From positions 19,578,317 through 19,642,316 of the forward strand of contig CM060202.1 in the NCBI GenBank assembly GCA_030562195.1: DNA of 64,000 nucleotides, given 5' to 3'. Source of the stretch: Nipponacmea schrenckii. Its lineage: Eukaryota; Mollusca; Gastropoda; Lottiidae. The first letter of the stretch is position 1. The number at the start of each line of letters is the position of its first letter. Below the pieces are notes generated by a model. The model ran no database searches, was not told the origin of the DNA, and saw only the letters and a program-made list of their open reading frames with translations. This document shows positions 35,611 to 44,166 of the stretch, piece by piece. The position numbers were made by a program, and so were the translations under genes.

Positions 35611-35968
35611 GTAAAGTTTATCATTTGTATTTTTCTAACCAATTATATCATATTAGTTTTACCTTCACCTGGTATTGGTTGGCTATATTTGACTTATTTT
35701 AGAGTTATGTTCTCACTAGATTGTTTAGATAGAGCCCAATTTTAGCTAAGGATACTAATTCAACAATATTCTGAGGGCTTGTCATAGATTTTTTATTATT
35801 ACTCCTTATCGTAATTTGCTTGCTTTATTCAGATTATGAGAAGACATATATATATAGCAGTCATGTTCAAGTAGTGGGTATTAGTTTCGTTTCATCTCAG
35901 TCAAAACTACTTTAAATATAGCAAATTAGTTGGTAAGGTTCTAAATATGATATGTCTTTTATTTCAAG

Positions 35969-36134
35969 GTGCATCAATAGAAAATTCAAGAGAATTCTTA
36001 GTCCTAGTTGATAAAGTAGTAGTGGTGTCAGCTGATAATTTTTATTTAGCTTTTCTGGCATATTTTGCACTTTTCTATATTTTAAACATACAATACCCAG
36101 AGGCCCTCAACTCAACCTTAGAATTTTTTCAGAG
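35969..36134 (+). CDS. SAMD3-like gene, penultimate exon
   Basis: Between tttcaag and gtatgt, 166 bases. Reads GASIENSREFLVLVDKVVV, then ALFYILNIQYPEAL and STLEFFQR, the hydrophobic C-terminal block of the SAMD3-like group. Confidence 0.65.
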
Positions 36135-36422
36135 GTATGTATCAATTATTTCTTTAGTTTAATTTTTTATATTATCTGCTTGGAAGATGACACCTTAATT
36201 AATGTATGGCATAAACATTTTGAGAAGAGCAAGAATAACCTGTCTCTATCAACACTTGGCACAAATAGATTTAAAGTCTCTTCCATTCAGCCTTTTCTTA
36301 CATTGATTGTACACCCAAGCAACCTATGATTAATTGGTTAAAGATGTAGAAAACAACTTGTAGGTGATAATAATCATTTATTGTGCAAGATAATCTTACA
36401 TATTATGTTTTTTCAATTTCAG

Positions 36423-36540
36423 ATGTTTAGTTGGGATTAATCCATTGTCTGGGAGTAAAGCAGCTAAGAAGAGACGTGTTAATGTTAATTCTAAAGTATT
36501 GAAATTGATAAACGAAATATCTAACTTTGAGTGGATGTGA
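36423..36540 (+). CDS. SAMD3-like gene, last exon
   Basis: Acceptor aatttcag, then CLVGINPLSGSKAAKKRR followed by about 20 residues and TGA. The AAKKRR stretch may be a nuclear-localisation signal. Confidence 0.6.
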
Positions 36541-37439
36541 TTGTTTTGCTGTGTTTTTATACATATTCTACTATGTGGCCATTCTGTGAATTAGTTAAAT
36601 TGGAATTGTGCAAATTAATGTTATCAGTGTCCCTGATACACATAAACAAATTTAGAAAACCTCTTTAAAAGAAAATCTTTCACCTAATTGTCTGTATCAT
36701 TAGCTGATAATATTCATAATAGTTTCTCTAATCGCACTTCTTAAAGCCTTCATTTTTCATTAATGCTTCACATCCAGGTATTTGTATTGGCATCATACTT
36801 TTTTGTTTACTTCTATTGACTGTAAAGGTAGTAATTGCAGAAATGATGTTCTTTCTTAAAAATGTGTATGTTTGGAAGTCAATTATTGTGCTTATCTGAT
36901 TATATGTTACATTATATTCATTAGATCTCAAAAGGATTTTGATTTCTATCTTGATTTTGTGTGATTTAATGTAATGTTTAACTGTCTAGTCTTTTTTATT
37001 TGAAAAGTTAAATGGTTTTTTTTTTTGATATTTTGTTCAAGGGATTGTTGCAAAGGACTGAACCATAATTTTGTAAATATGTGACTTGATGTACAAATAT
37101 GGGAATATCAGATATTAAGTTATTCTCTTTAACATAGTACCCTAGTACTATTCATTCGACGTCCGGATGATTACTTGTCGCCAATCAAATTTGTCCCTGA
37201 TTTTAGTACTATTATCGGTCATGGCTTTTGACGTACATTGTTAAGGAGAAAGGTATGACATTGGGAAGATGTAATATGAATTGTTTTAATAAAAGTTATT
37301 AGTATTGTTTTAGCTTGACCTTTGATAAGAATTTTTTTTACATTAAACTCTGACTGGTTGTATTTGATGAATAAATGTATGTTTAAATTATGTATTATGA
37401 TATAATTTTTTATGCCATACATTCCATGTCAATTGTGAT
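36541..37439. other. 3' flank of the SAMD3-like gene
   Basis: AT-rich, presumably 3' UTR and intergenic. No domain, RNA or element was recognised. Confidence 0.5.
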
Positions 37440-37808
37440 TAAGAAAGTGCTGGTAGTGCTTCTGTTTCATTTACAGAATACCGTACAAATATGGGATTTT
37501 TACTGTTAAAGTGCCGTTTGCAGATTGTCAATCTTTTTCTGTAAAATTTACAGAATTCCGTAAAAAATGTGGACTTCACGGTTAAAGTGCCATTTGCTTA
37601 TTGTCAATCTATTCCTGTTACATTTACAGATTTCCGTAAAATTACGGACAATTGTTTGTAAATGATATAGACAAACTATTTCCGTCAGTTTCACAGGTTT
37701 CTGTAAAAAATAAATAAACGGAACTTTCCGTAATTGTTACAATTAAAGATTGGCAACCTAGCTGCCAGCACTTCTGCCGTAAATTTTACGGAAAATGACT
37801 TACAGTGT
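37440..37808. mobile_element. Probable MITE with internal duplication
   Basis: Left end aagtgctggtagtgcttctg and right end ctgccagcacttctgccgta are imperfect inverted repeats. Inside, a ~78-base unit repeats (gttaaagtgccgtttgcaga / gttaaagtgccatttgctta, each with a nearby attccgtaaaa). Many short ccgtaaa/tttacgg inverted motifs could fold. No ORF. Confidence 0.45.
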
Positions 37809-37839
37809 ATATATATATATAAAAAATATTATGTTACAG

Positions 37840-37895
37840 TTCATATGAATCAGTTCAACATCAAACCACAATCAATTCTGTCTACACATCACTAG
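37840..37895 (+). pseudogene. Orphan exon with ITIM-like tail, Ig-family relic
   Basis: A 56-base segment lies between an acceptor-like atgttacag and a donor g|gtgagt. In the open frame it reads SYESVQHQTTINSVYTSL. SVYTSL fits the (S/I/V/L)xYxx(L/V/I) ITIM pattern and YESV is a second tyrosine motif. The following ~165 bases match the last intron of Ig copy B (57975-58135), which places this as a cytoplasmic-tail exon of a lost family member. No other exon of that copy remains nearby. The call rests on short motifs. Confidence 0.35.
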
Positions 37896-38060
37896 GTGAG
37901 TGATTAAATGTATTAATTCAATAATGATTCTAAAAAGGAGAATTTACTTGTTGATATTGGAATAAATCTTTATTATCAAAAAAGGTCAATTAAGAAGATC
38001 AACTATTTTTTTTAACGATATTAACAATTTTAAAGTTTAAAACAAACCATTTTTTAACAA
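37896..38060 (+). repeat. Relic of Ig-family last intron
   Basis: Matches copy B 57975-58135: ttcaataatgattcta, aaggagaat, aataaatct, aactatttttt, taacgat and aagtttaaaa occur in the same order in both. It ends where a SINE begins. Confidence 0.65.
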
Positions 38061-38074
38061 TATTTATCCCAGCT

Positions 38075-38175
38075 AACCCTAAATCGTAAACGTAGGTCTC
38101 TGTGGCCTAGTGGGTTTGGCGTTTGCTCGGCAGCTTTAAGGTCCTGAATTCGAACCCCAATTGAAGCTTTTTTTT
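38075..38175 (+). mobile_element. tRNA-derived SINE head, copy 1
   Basis: Contains ctctgtggcctagtggg (A-box-like) and gtcctgaattcgaacccc (B-box-like) with the spacing of a tRNA-type Pol III promoter, followed by a T-rich stretch. The same head recurs at 39156 and 42340, so it is a SINE and not a tRNA gene. Confidence 0.65.
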
Positions 38176-38289
38176 TTCAATTTTTTTTTTCAATGATATG
38201 AATATTGGATTTGAAAATTTCACAACTAAGTTTTATATAGTGTGTAACTTGAACACAAGGCGGTTAAACCTACAGGTTTTATATACTAG

Positions 38290-39155
38290 GAAAATCAATT
38301 GCATCAGGATTTGAACTGGACAGTTCTTTGTAAAAATGTTTTAGACTCCTATAAGGATTGTAAGAATATAGATTTAGATAATAATATTTAGACTAATATG
38401 AAATTGAATAAGATTGGTAAAATAAACAGTAACTTATGCCCAGTATGCCTTGAGGAGCCAGAGACACTAAGTCACTTGTTTCATGAATGTCTTGACCTGC
38501 TGGTAATAAATAATGTGCTAGGAAATGTATATATTATAGACGAAATCAAATGAGTGATCAACCAAATGCAAATATAGATTTGATATATTTGTTTAAGATA
38601 ATTTTGTCCCAAAATCTATATTATATAAGGTACTATTATAAATAAATCAATAAGGATTTTAGAAAAGATTTTATGTACCCATCGTTTTTTTTTTCACGTC
38701 AGAAATGGACGGATCCATTGGTATAGATTTTTAATTAGTTTCATGTTATTTGTTAATTCATTTATATAACATATTCCCCCTTATTAGGAGTTTGTAATCG
38801 TCTGCCCAATATATTACATTAAAGTGTCTTTTCTCTTTTCGCTTTCGTCTCAAGCCACATCTTGTAAGACAGCTTTTCTTTTTTTTCACTCTTAATACAT
38901 GTAAATTAGTTTTTTCAATATACATTTGTAATAGTTTATTCATAGTAAACCTCTTTCATAATCGCATATAGGTCCTTATGTAAATACATATTTTTTAACA
39001 TTTTAAATTGTAAATAAACCTTATACATATACAAAATCATAAAAACAAGATTTTAAAATTGTAAATAATTGACCTATCATTAATTGTGTATTGTATATTC
39101 ATGTATATTATAATTTAATGTGTTTGTAAATAAATATTTTAAAGAGAAAAAAAAG
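38290..39155 (+). mobile_element. L1/Tx1-like LINE 3' end
   Basis: A coding remnant near 38410-38510 reads INSNLCPVCLEEPETLSHLF followed by HECLDLL, the C-terminal CxxC...HxxxxC motif of L1/Tx1 ORF2. A non-coding 3' region follows and ends tgtttgtaaataaatatttt and an A-rich tail, resembling the end of the LINE at 34556. Frame breaks upstream. It separates two SINE pieces. Confidence 0.7.
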
Positions 39156-39385
39156 GGCGTTTGCTCGGCAACTTTGAGGTCCCGAGTTCGAATCCCAGTT
39201 GAAGCTTTTTTCAAATTTCTTTTTTTTTATCAGTCGAACACTATCTTTTCTCTCTATTTATGTCATACATAAATGTTTTTATCAACACTGGATAATGATG
39301 TGCATAGTTAACCCTAATTGGCTTTGATCTCAAATCAACCCATTCGGAGCCGCTAGCGATAGCGGTAATAATTGTTTTTGGCCCA
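39156..39385 (+). mobile_element. tRNA-derived SINE, copy 2
   Basis: Begins inside the tRNA-like head (gcgtttgctcggcaactttg, then gagttcgaatcccag as B box) and continues with a body shared with copy 3: gtcgaacactatcttttctc, tcatacataaatg, cactggataa, aaccctaattggctttgat and cccattcggagccgc. Confidence 0.7.
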
Positions 39386-39493
39386 TGGAAGGCCTCTTAT
39401 TGAATGTTTTGTACACAAATGCGTGTTGAGACGATGTGCAACGACGTGCTCTTTCGTAACCATATCTTTGAATCAACTAAAGGCCTTTTCTAA

Positions 39494-39953
39494 TGTAGTA
39501 TGATGTTATATTCATCTGAGAAACAGGTGGAACTATCATTAAAGATAAAGCAATATAAAATAATATCTGCTGTGTCAAAACTCATTTAGATCAAGTTCAT
39601 GGAGAGTTTAATATGCAAATAAATTAATTAATTGTCACCTTAATATCTTTAGATATTGGAAGTCATTATTTTACCTTGTTCTTGGTCATTAATTGTCCAG
39701 TAGTTAAGATTAATCATTAAGATAGTTCCATACTGGTTTTTAATAAACACATTAATTACTTCTCAGATGAATATAAATATGACTGGAAACCAGGAGTAGT
39801 CAGTCGAGTGCAGACCAGTTACTCCGTTTCCATATAGATGTTTTCACCAAATGTTGACTCACTAGTCAAGATACAGTAACGATATAAAAGTTATAAATAA
39901 AGTGTTGTGTTTGTAAGAAGTGGTTATCTATTAACGGGAGCTGGGACGCTAGA
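39494..39953 (+). repeat. 5' LTR, 460 bp
   Basis: Direct repeat of 41796-42255. Includes a TATA-like gatataaaagttataaataa (about 39882) that could serve as promoter and polyadenylation region. Confidence 0.9.
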
Positions 39954-40027
39954 GTGGTGCCGAAAACCAGGATTTTTTTCTTGTTACATAACAAGAACTA
40001 CTTAACCAGAGGTCGTCACTACAACGT

Positions 40028-40141
40028 GAAGTCTAAAAATCCAGAAATCCAGAAGTCTAAAAATCCAGAAATCCAGAAGTCTAAAAATCCAGAAATCCAG
40101 AAGTCTAAAAATCCAGAAGTCCAGAAGTCCAGAACTCCAGA
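40028..40141 (+). repeat. 24-bp minisatellite in the LTR-element leader
   Basis: About four copies of a unit holding aagtctaaaaatccagaaat and ccag, decaying to the right into agtccagaagtcc. In the frame 39954-40283 it encodes repeats of KSKNPEIQ; there is no evidence that this frame is translated. Confidence 0.85.
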
Positions 40142-40397
40142 AAACGTAGACGTCACAACAATCAACAACACAGCCTCAACTTCGTCCGAACCTGTAAGTA
40201 CCTTCTTAGTAACCTTTAGTTCCTCGACACGTTTGACCAATAATAGAAATTTTGATTGTCAGATTAAGATAATTGATACATAATGTTAAGATAATTGCGT
40301 AATCAGATATTTAATTAATACATATTAATTTTTAGTTTCTAATACATATTGTTGTGATTTCCTTGTTCAAACGCTAGTAAAACCTATTTGTTTCAAA

Positions 40398-40676
40398 ATG
40401 CCTAGTACTGAAGTAGTTCCTGTTGAAATGTTGGCGGAAAACTTTTACCGACTCCAATTAGAGCTACGTGCACAGTCCTTGCCAAATTATTTACGACCCT
40501 TTTCGGGGGAAGGCAATCACAAATTTTCGGACTGGATACGAGACCTTGAGCGGGTTGGATTGCTTTGTCAAGCTGATGATGAGCGGTTAAGAAATTTTTT
40601 GCCTGTCCGCTCAAAAGCTAAAACAAGATTAATTAGAATTCCACATGGCTCTAATCAATGTTTACCTAAACATTAG
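40398..40676 (+). pseudogene. LTR-element gag fragment
   Basis: A 92-codon frame from ATG reads LPNYLRPFSGEGNHKFSDWI and RDLERVGLLCQADDERLRNF. This is the pattern of an LTR-retrotransposon gag N-terminus (PF-G--N--F--W---LE-----A-D-). It then runs out of the family pattern after about 70 residues. A second gag-like piece, probably the C-terminus (LYALVDKFRKKPQPQ, a proline-rich PPDTPPP run, stop about 41463), follows after ~550 non-coding bases. Gag forms the particle; here only fragments remain. Confidence 0.55.
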
Positions 40677-41229
40677 ACGCAATGTGATGAACCAAACAGG
40701 GTCAAACTTGTTCCGTAACACACTACTAAAAGGCATTTTGAAAAGTATTACTATGTTAAAATAATGAATAATAGTTAAATTAATATGGCATTCGAATGAT
40801 TATGAAGAGATATAATACTAAAAAGTCATAGTTAAAGTAACTGTGCTATCTACAGATCAATATGTACCATAGTGTTAATTGAAATGAGACAAGGTTTAAT
40901 AACTAGTTGAAATTGTTAGTAATGAGCTCTAAGCTAATAATATTCAACATAGTTTATTGAAAGATTGACTAATCTTTATTCCTTATGAGTTGTTTATACT
41001 ATTCAACCATTAAACTGTGATCTCATTATTTATGTCATGTCGGCTTAATAATTGCTATATTGCTTTGATTACCATATTATTAAAATTTGTGTGTAAATTA
41101 TAGTGATGTTTATTGTATACCTTACAAACTAATGTACTCATAGTACGAATACGATTGAACCAATAATCTTTAGATACAACTTTTAATTAAACACTATTTC
41201 ACAATATTTAAGATTGTTAAGATATACAA

Positions 41230-41463
41230 AAAGGTCAAACGTGTTAGGGATACTGTAGGGCGAGCGGGAGGTACTGAAACCAAGAAAGAATCCTTGTATG
41301 CCTTGGTGGACAAATTTCGTAAAAAGCCACAGCCACAACCAAGGAATATTGGAAACATAGAGATGACAACATTAAATCTACCACCTGATACACCACCACC
41401 ACGTCGACAATATTCACCAGATCCACCAACAAATTACGTCAGAACAGTAGAAATCCTGTCGTA
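41230..41463 (+). pseudogene. Second gag-like fragment of the LTR element
   Basis: An open frame without clear start reads VGRAGGTETKKESLYALVDK then FRKKPQPQPRN and a proline-rich PPDTPPPRRQYSPDPP, ending TAA. Basic and proline-rich like a gag C-terminus. The middle of gag and all of pol are missing between this and the fragment at 40398. Confidence 0.4.
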
Positions 41464-41795
41464 ACCACTAAAATAATAATCATAGTGAAAATAGTGCAAT
41501 TGTTATTGAATCCAAATAGTGAAAGCATAGTGGAAATAGTGAAATGTTTAGTGAATCCATATAGTGAATATCAAATGCAATAGTGTTTTATTATATAAAT
41601 AGAAAAATCATGGTTCGTGTATCCATAAAATGTATTCTTACAGACAATGTGAACTTTAACTTTTAAAAACATTTCAGTGTTGTTTCATCTTTATAAATGT
41701 TGTACTTGTTTTTTTTTAGATATTTCGCCATATATATTTTCTTCTTCAAAATCTAATTGTGACCAATTAGATTTTTAGTGCGGCCCCCGGAGTGA

Positions 41796-42255
41796 TGTAG
41801 TATGATGTTATATTCATCTGAGAAACAGGTGGAACTATCATTAAAGATAAAGCAATATAAAATAATATCTGCTGTGTCAAAACTCATTTAGATCAAGTTC
41901 ATGGAGAGTTTAATATGCAAATAAATTAATTAATTGTCACCTTAATATCTTTAGATATTGGAAGTCATTATTTTACCTTGTTCTTGGTCATTAATTGTCC
42001 AGTAGTTAAGATTAATCATTAAGATAGTTCCATACTGGTTTTTAATAAACACATTAATTACTTCTCAGATGAATATAAATATGACTGGAAACCAGGAGTA
42101 GTCAGTCGAGTGCAGACCAGTTACTCCGTTTCCATATAGATGTTTTCACCAAATGTTGACTCACTAGTCAAGATACAGTAACGATATAAAAGTTATAAAT
42201 AAAGTGTTGTGTTTGTAAGAAGTGGTTATCTATTAACGGGAGCTGGGACGCTAGA
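41796..42255 (+). repeat. 3' LTR, 460 bp
   Basis: Same length and, by reading, same sequence as the 5' LTR. Followed by the CTAA target duplication. Confidence 0.9.
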
Positions 42256-42317
42256 CTAAGCTAACCCTATTTGACTTTGAAAACTAAAGTGGACCTGTAA
42301 GGGTTAACCCTAGGGTT

Positions 42318-42598
42318 AGCGTCAGGCCCAGCGTCGTAACCCTAGGTCTCTGCGGTCTTACAGTTTTAGAGATTGCTCGGCAACTTTGAGGCCCCGAGTT
42401 CGAATCCCAGTTGAAGCTTTTTTTTAATTTCTCTTTTTTTATAAGTCGAACACTATCTTTTCTCTCTATTTTATCATACATAAATGTTTTATCAACACTG
42501 GATAAGGCTGTACATAGCTAACCCTAATTGGCTTTGATTACAAATTAACCCATTCGGAGTCGCTAGCGAGAAGGGTAATAATTGTTTTTGGCCCATCG
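42318..42598 (+). mobile_element. tRNA-derived SINE, copy 3
   Basis: Head cctaggtctctgcggtctta with a damaged A box, B box gagttcgaatcccag, T-rich stretch, then the same body as copy 2 down to gtaataattgtttttggccc. Confidence 0.7.
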
Positions 42599-43108
42599 AG
42601 AGGATTAAGTTTACTAAAAACTACGTGGTTGTTTTTTTCATGTTCCACGAGCCTCTTCTTATAAACGTTATATTGAATATTAGGTTTAGGTAAACTGTAC
42701 CATCCAATAACTACATATAATCTTCGGTGTTTAGTTTTCATATTCTACACTTTTAATAGGCATGACCAGCATAGAATGGAAATTAAAACGCGTAAAGAAA
42801 CAAGTTTTATGATCGCAAGTTTGAAAAGTGTGCTTAGGATGAAATAAGTTTTGAATAGAACTGGCTGATTTTAATTTAAGTTGGTACCCTTGGACCAAGT
42901 GAAGCCATATGACGAGTAGGTGGTGCGATAATTAAAAAATAACTTGGTTAAGGGTGTTATAAGAGATGCTCTCCTATAGAAGCACTGGCCTAGGTCATAA
43001 GTAGAGACTATGCTACGAATTTCAGTATACATCAATTGATAAGAAATTATCTACTTCTAGAGAAACTTACAAGATAAAGCCATTAAATAAAAATACAAAG
43101 CGATTACT

Positions 43109-43435
43109 TCAGGGAGATAATGAAAGGGGATCTAATCTACCATGTACAAGAATATTACTCAGATTTTTATTCCTTTTGTAAGCAGTCACTAAACGTTTGG
43201 AATAGATATTAGGGAATTCATCCTGGAGTTCTTTATAAAAACGTTTCACAATCACAGATGCATTTTTAGCTATAGAATTGTAGGTGGCGACAAAAGGTAT
43301 AATCTGGTTGTCATGCTGGATATTTAGACCGTGAGGTACGACTGTTTGTAATTGGTCTATCCAGAAACACTCCCTTTGTAGTCGTTTCGTTTTAGGTTTG
43401 ATTGTTGTAGAGTCTGGTATCTTTTCAATGGGCAT
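43109..43435 (-). pseudogene. Retroelement C-terminal fragment, Penelope-like
   Basis: On the minus strand a 108-codon frame reads KTKRLQRECFWIDQLQTVVP and HGLN, then IIPFVATYN, VIVKRFYKELQDEFPN and a YKRNKNLSNILVHGRL end. The pattern R-RE-FWI--L-T--P-GLN ... IPFV-TYN ... AYKRNKNL---LV is one I associate with the C-terminal part of Penelope-like and related GIY-YIG-bearing retroelements. The reverse transcriptase is not present. It lies in the 5' flank of Ig copy A. Family assignment is from memory and moderate. Confidence 0.45.
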
Positions 43436-43439
43436 AACT

Positions 43440-43540
43440 ACTTGGTCTAAGTCTAAAATAAAGTGGGACGAGTAGGTTGTGCGATACTACAAAAATAAAA
43501 AACTTGGTCCAAGTGGACCGAGTGTGTCGTAAAAAGTGGC
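43440..43540. repeat. Fragment of the foldback element found at 50090
   Basis: Carries ctaaaataaagtgggacgag, taggttgtgcgata, aacttggtccaagtgg and accgagtgtgtcgtaaaaag, matching the right half of the element at 50090-50510. A shorter piece is at 42885-42955. Confidence 0.7.
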
Positions 43541-43544
43541 AAGT

Positions 43545-44166
43545 CAGACAGCTTATAAACCGATAAATTGAAGTGTTTTCTGAACCAGTATGCACCTGAC
43601 TACCCCTTTCTTTACATAATAATATACAAGACCCAAACAAACCCCCCGAAATGGCGAACCATATGATTTGCTTTTCTTTGTTCGTCTTACCTCTTCTGAA
43701 CTTATCTAGATAAATAAGAAGATGATATATTTTAAATAACATAAAGACATTACACTGGTCATAATCAAAATGGAAGTTCAACGTCACTAACACATTTTGG
43801 GTAAAGTGTTTGAGAATAAAAAAGGATTTAAAGAAACATTGCAACTTGGTATTCAAACATTGAATTTCTACATTGGAAATAACATGCATAATATTAGCCT
43901 TTAACGTGTACAATCTATGTACTGCTTGTAACACGAGATATCTATTTGTTTGCTTTGTGCATCAACACTCATTGTGTAATCGCTTCAGTTAAGATATATA
44001 GGCCTACTCTGTTTTAAATATAGTAAAGATAAGAAGGAAGTATTTCGAAATATAACAAATTTTATATTTTGAGTCATTTTACATAACCATCGATAAGGAG
44101 ACCAATATATAAATTGTAACTAATACTTGTCAATAGAATTCAGATAAAGAAGCGAAATCATCCAAA
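43545..44166 (+). promoter_or_regulatory. Conserved 5' flank of Ig copy A
   Basis: Shares blocks with the 5' flanks of copies B (52697-53655) and C (58998-60062): aagtcagacagcttataaac, cgat.tattgaagtgtttt, ctgcttgtaacacgagatat, ctattt, gtgtaatcgcttcagtt, aaccatcgat, caatagaattcag.taaag and catccaaa just before ATG. A TATA-like ccaatatataaattg at 44102 lies ~65 bases upstream of ATG and recurs in copy C but is altered in B. Probably promoter and 5' UTR. Confidence 0.45.

Larger units (their letters stand above)
28803..36540 (+). pseudogene. Zinc-finger / transposase-like / SAMD3-like gene, interrupted
   Basis: One long gene can be followed through: C2H2 fingers (28803-29291), a large transposase-like centre (29296-31828), an exon 31994-32217 that resumes at 34559-35239, then exons 35544-35610, 35969-36134 and 36423-36540 with TGA. 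Donors and acceptors are canonical and phases agree (31828/31994 phase 1; 35239/35544 phase 0; 35610/35969 phase 1; 36134/36423 phase 2). The same architecture occurs in multi-copy uncharacterised genes of fish and cnidarians whose C-terminus is annotated as SAMD3-like; this is recall. It is broken by frameshifts near 29270, 29685, 30650 and 31510, a stop at 30005, and a LINE inserted at 32217. No polyadenylation signal was pinned down. Confidence 0.7.
39494..42255 (+). mobile_element. Young non-autonomous LTR retrotransposon, 2.76 kb
   Basis: Two 460-bp LTRs (39494-39953 and 41796-42255) begin tgtagtatgatg and end gacgctaga. I see no difference between them. CTAA flanks both outer ends (39490-39493 and 42256-42259), a 4-bp target duplication. 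A primer-binding site tggtgccgaaaaccagg starts at 39955, and gcggcccccggag precedes the 3' LTR. The 1.84-kb interior has only gag fragments and no protease, RT or integrase. It must have been mobilised by a related complete element. Confidence 0.9.

Noticed and set aside
40019..40283. Repeat protein KSKNPEIQ encoded in the LTR-element leader
   Set aside because: It lies before gag, starts from a non-ATG context in the PBS region and ends in unrelated sequence; probably a non-coding minisatellite.
38093..42420. tRNA genes at the three gttcgaatccc-like B boxes
   Set aside because: The heads are followed by a shared non-tRNA body, recur three times within 5 kb and have poor A boxes; a tRNA-derived SINE fits better.
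43425..43934. 169-codon minus-strand ORF near Ig copy A
   Set aside because: It crosses the foldback fragment and the conserved 5' flank, and has no domain pattern; a similar frame in copy C (59011-59229) only reflects the duplicated flank.
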